Below, piece by piece: positions 7,412 through 15,700 of a DNA stretch of 28,440 bases. This stretch comes from a virus. Each line of letters opens with the position of its first letter. The first letter of the stretch is position 1. The notes under the pieces are model-generated. The model was given only the letters and a program-made list of their open reading frames with translations. It did not search any database and had not been told where the DNA came from. Both the position numbers and the translations under genes were made by a program. Location: the IMG/VR virus record IMGVR_UViG_3300027996_000130, positions 1-28,440 of that record. One strand, 5' to 3'.

Positions 7412-8506
7412 ATGGAATTTAAAGTAAAAGAAGTAAACCCTGTAACAGAAAAATCTGTTCAGGAAGTAGAAGCAAAACTACTTGAAAAACATAATGAAGA
7501 ATTAACACAGGTAGAAACTACTTCTGTTGAAGATACAAGTGTAAATAAAGTAGATGAAGAACCGATAAATGAAAATATCGGCTTAAAAGACGAAGATGTT
7601 CTTTCATATATTAAAACCAGATATAATAAAGACATATCTTCTGTAGATGATTTGTTTGTTGAAAGAGAGCAAACAAAAGATTTACCTGAAGATGTTTCTA
7701 AGTATTTAGATTATAAAAAAAATACAGGGCGTGGATTTGAAGATTTCGTAAAAGTAAATAAAAATTACGATGACTTAAATGATGACCAGGTATTACAAGA
7801 GTACTATTCTTTAACTGAATCAGATTTAGATAGTGAAGATATTTATTATTTAATAGATGAAAAGTTTTCATATGATGAAGACTTAGATGATGAAAAAGAT
7901 ATAAAGAAAAAGAATATTGCTAAAAAAAGAGAACTTTCAAAAGCGAAAACATATCTTAATGAGTTAAAAGAAAAATACAGAGTTCCTCTTGAGTCAAGTG
8001 GGGGTTCTATTTCTGAAGAACAACAAAAAGATTTGCAAGCTTACAAGAGTTATATAGAAAATTCAAAGTCAGCTCAAGAGGTTGCCCAAAGAAAAAGTGA
8101 GTTTTTTCAAAAACAAACTAATGAAGTTTTTAATTCCGAATTTAAAGGTTTTGAGTTCAATGTAGGAAATAAAAATGTAAAATATTCTTATGGTGATTCA
8201 AATGAAATGAAGTCTAAACAAAGTGATTTAAATAATTTTATCGGCAAATATGTTGATGATAATGGTTTAATCAAAGATGCTAAAGGGTGGCATTCGGCAT
8301 TAGCTGCTGCAATGGATCCTCAGCGTTTTGCCAATTATTTTTATGAGCAAGGGAAGTCTGATGCGATAGGTGATGTTAGTAAAAAAAGCAAAAACGTCAA
8401 CATGTCGGTAAGAAAAACTCCCCAAGTGATTGGAGAAGGTGGCTTTAAAGCTAGACAAATTTCAGATACAAGCGGTAGAGGATTAAAAATTAGAAGTAAA
8501 AAATAA
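7412..8506 (+). CDS. Probable capsid scaffolding protein
   Basis: This 364-aa, highly charged protein sits immediately upstream of the major capsid gene, the usual place for a scaffold. The N-terminal two-thirds are acidic and helical with low complexity (VTEKSVQEVEAKLLEKHNEE, DEDLDDEKDIKKKNIAKKRE). A more structured C-terminal part contains GWHSALAAAMDPQRFANYFYEQGKSDAIGDVSKKSKNVNMS and a basic tail (GRGLKIRSKK). A basic helical C-terminus binding the capsid protein is a general feature of phage scaffolds, and the YEQGKSDAI-type segment is familiar from phage scaffold-like proteins. There is no protease motif, so it is not an obvious self-cleaving scaffold-protease fusion. A 24-bp A/T spacer separates it from the capsid gene. 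Confidence 0.8.
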   Translation: MEFKVKEVNPVTEKSVQEVEAKLLEKHNEELTQVETTSVEDTSVNKVDEEPINENIGLKDEDVLSYIKTRYNKDISSVDDLFVEREQTKDLPEDVSKYLDYKKNTGRGFEDFVKVNKNYDDLNDDQVLQEYYSLTESDLDSEDIYYLIDEKFSYDEDLDDEKDIKKKNIAKKRELSKAKTYLNELKEKYRVPLESSGGSISEEQQKDLQAYKSYIENSKSAQEVAQRKSEFFQKQTNEVFNSEFKGFEFNVGNKNVKYSYGDSNEMKSKQSDLNNFIGKYVDDNGLIKDAKGWHSALAAAMDPQRFANYFYEQGKSDAIGDVSKKSKNVNMSVRKTPQVIGEGGFKARQISDTSGRGLKIRSKK

Positions 8507-8530
8507 GTTTAAAAATTTAAAACAAAAATT

Positions 8531-9949
8531 ATGGCAGTAGATGCAGTACCAGGTTTTGACTTGCAGCCAAGTTCAGAACAAGTCTTATTACAGACAAATT
8601 ATATTACTAACTTTGATTTCTTAAATCAGTATCTTCCAGATACTTATGAAAAAGAATTTGAACGTTATGGAAACAGAACAGTAGCATCATTCTTAAGAAT
8701 GGTTGGCGCTGAGATGCCTTCTAATTCTGACCTTATTAAATGGGCAGAACAAGGAAGATTACACACGAAGTACACAAACGTAACTTCTGCAGCAGCAGCA
8801 GGACAGTTGACAGCTACTTTAACAGTTGGAGATGTATTAGTACCAGGTTCTGGTTCTATCGCTATTCGTGTTGGACAAACAATTATGTTATCTGACAGCA
8901 CAGCAGGTTCAATTCTTAGCAACAAAGCTATTGTAACAGCAGTTAATACAGGAGCTGGAACAATTGATGTAGCTTACTATGAAGCAGCAGGTCAGGGAGT
9001 TGCAGCAGGAATAGTATGTTCTTTATTTATTTATGGTTCAGAATTTCAAAAAGGATCTGTTGGAATGCAAGGTCAATTAGAAGCTGATGATCAGATTTTC
9101 TCTAATTCTCCAATTATCATTAAAGACCGTTACGCAGTAAGTGGTTCTGATATGGCGCAAATCGGATGGATTGAAGTTACAACTGAAAATGGAGCAACAG
9201 GTTTCTTATGGTATATGAAATCAGAGCATGAAACTAGACTTCGTTTTGAAGACTATTTAGAAACAGCTATGGTTGAAGCAGTACCAGCTGAAGCAGCTTC
9301 AGGAGCAGCAGCAATTGTTGAAGGTGTAGCGAGTGGTGTAGGTAACAAAGGTTCAGAAGGACTTTTCTATGTAGTTGAAGAAAGAGGAAATGTATGGAGC
9401 GGTGGTAACCCAACGGCTCTTGCAGATTTTGATGCTATTATTCAACGATTAGACAAACAAGGTTCTATTGAAGAAAATGTTATTTTCTTGAACAGAGAGT
9501 TTGGATTTGATATTGATGATATGTTAGCATCACAAAACTCTTATGGAGCAGGTGGTACATCATATGGTCTTTTTGACAATGATGAAGAAATGGCTCTTAA
9601 CTTAGGTTTCTCAGGATTCCGTAGAGGTTATGACTTTTACAAAACAGACTGGAAATATCTTAACGACCCTACAATGCGTGGAGGTTTAGTAGGTGGAGCT
9701 ATTAATGGGGTACTTGTACCTGCAGGTTCTACTACAGTATATGACCAAGTGTTAGGTAAAAACGCTAAAAGACCATTCTTACATGTACGTTACAGAGCTT
9801 CAGAAACTGAAGACAGACGTTATAAGACTTGGATTACAGGTTCAGCAGGTGGAGCAGCTACTTCTAGCTTAGATGCTATGGAAGTAAACTTCTTATCTGA
9901 AAGAGCTTTATGTACTTTAGGTGCTAACAACTTCTTTATCTTTAAATAG
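8531..9949 (+). CDS. Major capsid protein (HK97-fold type)
   Basis: This is the main building block of the icosahedral head. The assignment rests on its position after the scaffold, its size (472 aa) and the segment around residues 190-253 (NSPIIIKDRYAVSGSDMAQIGWIEV, then EHETRLRFEDYLETAMVEAVP), which I recognise as typical of capsid proteins of crAss-like and related phages. Residues about 76-168 form a beta-rich, Ala/Gly/Thr-rich segment (GQLTATLTVGDVLVPGSG) that looks like an inserted surface domain. Codon choice is shifted toward C-ending codons and cgt for Arg relative to neighbouring genes, as expected for a highly expressed protein. Its mRNA is followed by a strong intrinsic terminator at 9972-10001. 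The gene ends in TAG, evidence against TAG reassignment in this phage. Confidence 0.92.
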   Translation: MAVDAVPGFDLQPSSEQVLLQTNYITNFDFLNQYLPDTYEKEFERYGNRTVASFLRMVGAEMPSNSDLIKWAEQGRLHTKYTNVTSAAAAGQLTATLTVGDVLVPGSGSIAIRVGQTIMLSDSTAGSILSNKAIVTAVNTGAGTIDVAYYEAAGQGVAAGIVCSLFIYGSEFQKGSVGMQGQLEADDQIFSNSPIIIKDRYAVSGSDMAQIGWIEVTTENGATGFLWYMKSEHETRLRFEDYLETAMVEAVPAEAASGAAAIVEGVASGVGNKGSEGLFYVVEERGNVWSGGNPTALADFDAIIQRLDKQGSIEENVIFLNREFGFDIDDMLASQNSYGAGGTSYGLFDNDEEMALNLGFSGFRRGYDFYKTDWKYLNDPTMRGGLVGGAINGVLVPAGSTTVYDQVLGKNAKRPFLHVRYRASETEDRRYKTWITGSAGGAATSSLDAMEVNFLSERALCTLGANNFFIFK

Positions 9950-9971
9950 ATAGAGTAGTTATTTAAATATT

Positions 9972-10001
9972 AGGGGGGATGTAACCCATTCCCCCTTTTT
10001 T
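9972..10001 (+). terminator. Intrinsic terminator after the major capsid gene
   Basis: A 10-bp GC-rich stem (AGGGGGGATG pairing with CATTCCCCCT, one G-U wobble) with a 5-nt loop is followed directly by a run of T (9996-10001). It sits 22 bp after the capsid stop. It should end or reduce transcription from the head module and may also protect the 3' end of the capsid mRNA. Confidence 0.88.
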
Positions 10002-10023
10002 ATTAAACTTTAATTTAAATCAA

Positions 10024-10767
10024 ATGAAAAAAAAGAAAGAAGCTTTTGTAAACAAAAGTTACAAGCTTACCAGAGACAAAGCTCCATTGAGCTACACAAT
10101 TCCATCAAGGAATACAAAAAGAAATGCATTATTATATTTTGACGAAGAGACTGGACAAAACAGATCTATGCGTTATGCTAAAAATCAAAAAAGTATTTTT
10201 GAAGAAGAGCAAGATGGTAATGTTATATTAGAACCTATTATTTTTGAAGATGGATTTTTACAAGTCCCAAAACAAAACCAAATACTACAAGAATTTTTAG
10301 CTTATCATCCAGGTAATGGAAATATATTTGTTGAAGTTGACAAAGAGAGAGACGCAGCTATTGATGTTGACACTATGGATTTAACTTTAGAGGCTATGAT
10401 GGCAGCAAAAGAGTTAGATATTGAGATGTTAGAAACAATAGCTAGAGTTGTAATAGGTGTAAGAGTAGAAAAAATGACATCAGCTGAACTAAAACGTGAT
10501 GTTAGAATGTTTGCTCAAAGATATCCACAAGATTTCTTAGAGTCTATTAATGACCCTTTATTAAGTCTTCAGAATAAATGTGCTAAATTTTTTGCAGAAA
10601 GTTTATTGATATTAAAAAACAATAAAGACGTTTACTATAATTTAAAAGGAAATAAAAAGAAACTACTTACAGTTCCTTATGGTGAAGACCCTTTATTTAT
10701 ATTAGCATCATTTCTTCAAAGTGATGAAGGCATAGAGGTATTAAGAATATTGGAAGACAAGCTATAA
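10024..10767 (+). CDS. Conserved phage structural-type protein, 247 aa
   Basis: The gene lies between two intrinsic terminators, after the capsid gene and before the connector genes. No promoter is evident in the 22 bp between the first terminator and the ATG, so it is probably reached by read-through. The N-terminus is basic (MKKKKEAFVNKSYKLTRDK), followed by a domain with RNALLYFDEETGQNRSMRYAKNQKSIFEEEQ, then ILEPIIFEDGFLQVP and EFLAYHPGN. A helical C-terminal half (residues 115-247) contains LEAMMAAKELDIEMLETIARVVIG and ends KLLTVPYGEDPLFILASFLQSDEGIEVLRILE. I recognise this general architecture from structural regions of marine phage genomes, but no exact role is known to me. There is no membrane or catalytic motif. 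A minor capsid or internal head protein is plausible from position. Confidence 0.75.
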   Translation: MKKKKEAFVNKSYKLTRDKAPLSYTIPSRNTKRNALLYFDEETGQNRSMRYAKNQKSIFEEEQDGNVILEPIIFEDGFLQVPKQNQILQEFLAYHPGNGNIFVEVDKERDAAIDVDTMDLTLEAMMAAKELDIEMLETIARVVIGVRVEKMTSAELKRDVRMFAQRYPQDFLESINDPLLSLQNKCAKFFAESLLILKNNKDVYYNLKGNKKKLLTVPYGEDPLFILASFLQSDEGIEVLRILEDKL

Positions 10768-10796
10768 CCAATAAAAAAAATCAGCTTATTCCTAAA

Positions 10797-10829
10797 AGGG
10801 GCTTCACAAAAAATGAAGCTCCTTTTTTT
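10797..10829 (+). terminator. Intrinsic terminator between head and tail modules
   Basis: The stem AGGGGCTTCA pairs with TGAAGCTCCT (one G-U wobble) around a 7-nt A-rich loop and is followed by seven T. The flanking AAAA (10794-10797) could extend the stem by pairing with the T run, so some activity on the opposite strand is possible. The T run merges directly into the promoter for the next gene. Confidence 0.9.
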
Positions 10830-10830
10830 G

Positions 10831-10838
10831 TATCTTTG
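10831..10838 (+). promoter_or_regulatory. Bacteroidetes-type promoter (-7 box) for the connector/tail operon
   Basis: TATCTTTG fits the TAnnTTTG consensus exactly and is part of TTTTTGTATCTTTG (10825-10838), identical in 14 bases to the element at 18929-18942. The ATG at 10856 lies 17 bp beyond the box, giving a predicted leader of only about 10 nt. A TTG -33 element at proper spacing is not visible, because the terminator stem occupies that region. Terminator followed by promoter is a clear transcription-unit boundary. Confidence 0.75.
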
Positions 10839-10855
10839 TCAAAAGATTAAATAGT

Positions 10856-11842
10856 ATGAGTTTAATAAATACAGTAAGAGCAACGGTTCTTTCTATTGCA
10901 AATAAAAATAATTTTGGGTATATAACACCCAATGATTTTAACCTATATGCAAAGCAAGCGCAATTGGATATTTTTGAAGATTATTTTTACCAATATAATT
11001 CCCAAATTGTAAAACAAAACGCTAGAGTTTCAGGCGAAGGTTATGCTGATTTAGTAAAAGGAATAGTTGAAGTAATAGATAGTTTTTCATCTACAAAAGG
11101 ATTAATAAACACAGGTATAAATTTATTTGATTTACCTGAAGATTACTATTTAATTAATAAAGTTAATTATTATCCAAATGTTACAGCAACAGGTACAATA
11201 ACTTTTAATTCACAAGGAACACAATTAATTGATTCAGCCGCAAATTTTGTAACAGGAGGTCAGGTAAAATCAGGTCAGTTAATAACTAATACTACAGGTG
11301 GTGGTGTTTTTTCTGGAGGAAGCGCTTTTGTAGTAAGTGTAGATAGTGAGACCCAATTGACAATATCAAGTAATAATTTCTTTAGTGGCGCATTTTTAAA
11401 TACTAGTTACAGTATTGTGAATACAAAGGGAATTACAGAAGTTGAGAGAGTGTCTCAAAATAAAATATTTTACCTAAATTCATCTCCATTAACAAGCCCA
11501 GGTCTTACATTTCCTGCATATGTTTTAGGTGGTGCAAATAATGTTGATTTAGGAAATACTATTACAGTTTATCCAGATACAATAACTACAGCAGGAACAC
11601 TTGTTTCTCAGTATATTAGATATCCTAAAGATCCTAATTGGACTTATTTAAATATTATTACTGGTGGAGACCCTAGTTTTGATGAAACAGCAGCAGATTA
11701 TCAAGATTTTGAATTACCGCTGTCAGATGAGCCTAATATTGTAAATAAAATATTACAGTATGCAGGTATGTCTATAAGAGAAGGAGCATTGGTTCAATTT
11801 GGAAAAGCAGAAGAAAACGAAGCAACTCAACAAGAAGGATAG
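10856..11842 (+). CDS. Head-tail connector/tail adaptor-type structural protein, 328 aa
   Basis: This is the first gene of the tail operon after a terminator-promoter boundary. The N-terminal 75 residues are helical (NTVRATVLSIANKNNFGYITPNDFNLYAKQAQLDIFEDYF). A beta-rich insert at about residues 110-188, rich in Gly/Ser/Thr (TGGGVFSGGSAFVVSV), follows. The C-terminal part has DYQDFELPLSDEPNIVNKILQYAGMSIREGALVQFGKAEEN. The core of helices plus a C-terminal FELP..DE..IV.KIL.YAG.SIRE pattern is of the type seen in connector or ring proteins of podoviruses and crAss-like phages. The insert resembles small beta domains found in other virion proteins and may face outward. The gene ends in TAG and the next starts 3 bp later. 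Assignment to the connector is from position and pattern; the exact ring cannot be named. Confidence 0.72.
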   Translation: MSLINTVRATVLSIANKNNFGYITPNDFNLYAKQAQLDIFEDYFYQYNSQIVKQNARVSGEGYADLVKGIVEVIDSFSSTKGLINTGINLFDLPEDYYLINKVNYYPNVTATGTITFNSQGTQLIDSAANFVTGGQVKSGQLITNTTGGGVFSGGSAFVVSVDSETQLTISSNNFFSGAFLNTSYSIVNTKGITEVERVSQNKIFYLNSSPLTSPGLTFPAYVLGGANNVDLGNTITVYPDTITTAGTLVSQYIRYPKDPNWTYLNIITGGDPSFDETAADYQDFELPLSDEPNIVNKILQYAGMSIREGALVQFGKAEENEATQQEG

Positions 11843-11845
11843 ATT

Positions 11846-12772
11846 ATGGCATATTTAACAGATTATCAATATTACGAAAACAATGGAAACCCAAATGCAG
11901 AAGACGCAAATTGGGGTTCATATCAATATATAACATTAAATGACATTGTAAATAACTTTATGTTAATGTATGTTGGAAATGATAAACTAATAAACAACGT
12001 TGAGAGGTATAATATAATATTTCATGCTAAAAGAGCTATTCAGGAATTAAATTATGATTCTCTTAAAGAAATTAAAATTCTTGAACTACAGGTTTGTGAT
12101 ACATTAAGATATGTTTTACCACAAGATTATGTTAATTGGGTTAGGATTTCTTTGTACAAGAATGGTACACTAATGCCTCTTACTGAGAATATTCAAACAA
12201 ATTGGAGCGATGCTTATTTACAAGATAATAATTGTAGAATATTATTTGATCACGATGGAAATATATTAAAACCATCTACTTCAACATTAGATTTAGATAG
12301 AATTTCAAAAGGTAAGAAAAGTATATACTTAAATCAACAAAGTCAATATAACGGACAAGAAGGGTATTTTTATAATGGCTTATGGTATTTTGAATATCCT
12401 GTTGGTGCTAGGTATGGTTTAAATACAGAAACAGCAAATGCAAATCCAACTTTTAAAATAAATAAAAAAGGTGGTGTTATTAACTTTAGTTCAGATATGG
12501 CAGATGAGTTGGTAGTTCTTGAGTATGTATCAGATGGTATGGAAGGTGGAGTAGACTCAGAGATAAGCGTTAATAAGTTGTTTGAAGAGTTTATTTATTC
12601 ATATATAAAGTTTGTAATACTTCAAAGTAAATTTGGTATACAAGAGTACATCATAAATAGAGCTAGAAAAGAGAAATCAGCTCTTCTAAGGAATTCAAAA
12701 TTAAGATTGAGCAATATACATCCAGGAAGATTATTGATGAATCTAAGGGGACAAAATAAGTGGATAAAATAA
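11846..12772 (+). CDS. Connector/tail ring-type structural protein, 308 aa
   Basis: Residues 30-110 contain the most distinctive segment: ITLNDIVNNFMLMYVGNDKL, then YNIIFHAKRAIQELNYDSLKEIKILELQV and LPQDYVNWVRISLY. Later come AYLQDNNCRILFDHDGNIL and a C-terminal helical region with basic residues (RARKEKSALLRNSKLRLSNIHPG). This architecture recurs beside the nozzle-like gene in marine and crAss-like phages and fits a tail adaptor ring contacting the portal or connector. No enzymatic motif is present. The start lies 3 bp after the previous stop and the next gene starts 1 bp after this one ends, so these three genes are co-transcribed and probably co-translated in fixed proportion. Confidence 0.72.
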   Translation: MAYLTDYQYYENNGNPNAEDANWGSYQYITLNDIVNNFMLMYVGNDKLINNVERYNIIFHAKRAIQELNYDSLKEIKILELQVCDTLRYVLPQDYVNWVRISLYKNGTLMPLTENIQTNWSDAYLQDNNCRILFDHDGNILKPSTSTLDLDRISKGKKSIYLNQQSQYNGQEGYFYNGLWYFEYPVGARYGLNTETANANPTFKINKKGGVINFSSDMADELVVLEYVSDGMEGGVDSEISVNKLFEEFIYSYIKFVILQSKFGIQEYIINRARKEKSALLRNSKLRLSNIHPGRLLMNLRGQNKWIK

Positions 12773-12773
12773 T

Positions 12774-15700
12774 ATGGCTAAAATTCAAAAGAACTTTGTC
12801 GCAGGTAAAATGAATAAAAGCATTGATGAACGATTGCTTCCTCAAGGCCAATATGTAGATGCGTTAAATATACGATTAGGTTCTACAGAAGGAACTGAAA
12901 TAGGTGCAGTTGAAAATTCAAAAGGAAACGAACTTATTGTAGAATTAGAGTTTAAAAACTCAAGTTTAAGTTCTTCTGCTAGATGTATTGGTGCTTTTGA
13001 AGATGGTGCTAATGAAACTATATACTGGTTTGTTACTGACAAGGCAAATACTAATTCATCAACAGGTAAAGTAGATTTGATAGTATCATATAATACTAGG
13101 ACATTTGTTTTGTTTTATCATGTTATATCTACTTCTTTATTAAATTTTGATGAAAAATTTTTAGTAAATGGTATAAATTTAATTGGAGACCTTTTGTTTT
13201 TTACGGATAACTTAAATCCTCCTAGAAAAATAAATATAAAAAGAAATTACTTACAACCAAATTCATTTACTACAGTTGATCAAATAACAGAACAAGATAT
13301 TGGTGTTATTGTAGCACCTCCATTAAACGCACCTTCCTTAAATAGCTATCAATTAGGTGGAGGGGAAAACTATATGGAGGAACTTTTATTAAGTTTTGCA
13401 TATAGATGGCAATATGAAGATGGTGAATATTCAGCTTTATCGCCTTTTAGTCAAGTAGCTTTTACTCCTGGCCCATTTAAAATAAATTATCAAACCTATG
13501 ATAATGATGGGATGTTAAATGTGTTTAATACAACAGATGTAACTTTTAATACAGGTGGTAGAAATGTAAAAGATTTAGATGTTGTGTTTAAATTTAGTAC
13601 AAGTCAAACAGTAAATGTAATAGAACGATTTAACAAATTAAACGAAGGTTGGTTAGATAACGTTGAACAAACATTATCTTTTACAAACAAGAAAATATTT
13701 ACAACACTTCCTGAAGCTCAGTTATTAAGGTTATTTGATAATGTTCCTAAAAAAGCACAAGCTCAAACAATAATGGGTAATAGGTTGATGTATGGTAATT
13801 ATGTTGATGGATATGATATTAAGAGTTCATCAGGTAAAGATATTTACTTAGATTATAACCTATCATTAGTAGGAGAAAATCTTTCCGCAAAAGAAATACA
13901 AGGTTTAATTGGTAATTTTGATTATACAATACAAGGAGGAACTAATCCTGTTTCTACTGCAAAAATAACAATTGATTTTGGTGGATTAGATTTAATTCAA
14001 GGCGCACAAATAGGAGTTGTTTTTGAATATGAAAGCGTTTCATATAGTGGAGATGCTTCTTATGATGATGGTACACAGCCTGAAAATAGTTTTGACAGAA
14101 CTTTTTTGTTTAATTTACAACAAAATTACTCAAGTGTTTATGCTTTAGCTACTAGCACAGAATTTGTGGCTGCTGTAAGTGATTTTGTTTCTATTGCTAA
14201 TTCAAGTTGTTTTTCAACAATTGTTTCAGGATGTCTGACTAATTGTACTTCTGGAACAAGTCAAACAGATATTTTTAACTGTGGGGTATCCGCTAAATCT
14301 GAATGGGAACAAGTAGGTTTTGGTTTAACTGGAACACCTCAAGGTATATTAATTGAAGCATCACAAGGAAGTAATAATATTTCTTTTACATTACCAGCTA
14401 TAAAATTTGAAAAATATGACCAAACGCAAAATCCTGCAACTCCAATGGGGATATTTGCCTATGAGTATTTAGGAGCTATTGATGCAACTGGATTATATTC
14501 AAAAGATGGTTCAAGACAATCATTACATAGTAATAGAGATTATGAAATAGGAATTGTTTATATGGATGAATATGGGCGTAGCACTACTGCGTTAGTTGAT
14601 ACTGATAATACAGTATATATTCCTTGTAGCAATTCAGTAACAAAAAATAACATTAGGGTTGAATTAAATAGCTATCCTCCCTATTGGGCTACTAAATATA
14701 AATTTGTTATAAAAGAGTCTAAAGGACTTTACAGAACTATTTATTCTAATATCTTTTTTCAAGAAGAAGAGACAGGTATTGTTTATTTTAAACTTGAAGG
14801 AGACAATAGAGATAAAGTAAAAGATAATGAAATACTTTATGTAAAATCAGATAGTAATGGTGCAGTTACAAATTGTGCCAAAACAAAAGTATTAGGATTT
14901 GGAGTAGAATCAGATGATTTTCTTTGCGATAAAGATGCAGATGGGAATCTTATAGCAGGTAGCCCTCCTTGTGGACAATTAGCAGGTGCATATATGCAAT
15001 TAAAACCTAATGGTTTTTCAGCAAGTTATCCTGAAAATGCATTTATTGAAGAAAGTAATGGTTGTAAAGGAGGTTACTGTGCTGTACAGGTAGAAACTTA
15101 TATTGACAATCCAGATACTACAGGCCCTACTGATGTATTTATTCCGTTTACTATACCTGCAGGAAGTATTGTTAGAATTCAAATTCGTGCAAATAGAAGA
15201 AGTAGAGGAAGTAAGTGTGGTGGTCGTAGCTATCAGTATGATAAAAGGTTTACATCAGGAGATGATTACAATAGTTTATATGACTTTGTTTTAGGAGACA
15301 ATATAGATTTAACAAATGGCGTAACAACAGGTACTGATGATACTATAAATACAACTATTTTTGACGAAACATTATATACAAATGGAAGCTTTCCTTCAGC
15401 GGTAGCAGGTACAAATACAATATATTTTACATCATATCCTGATGGTAGACAGTTAATGGGTATGCGAAATGGTACACCTAACTGTAGTTCTCCTGACAAA
15501 AGAAATTCTTACGGAAATATTGACCTTGAAATTCAAAGAGCTACATCATTGATGGTATTTGAAACAGAGCCTTTAGATTCAGATAATGAGTTGTATTATG
15601 AAAATGAACAAACATTTGATATTTCAAATGGATTTCATTTATCAGGAACATTAGATGCTGACCAAAACCAAACTATTTCACAGCCTGCTATTGTAGATTT

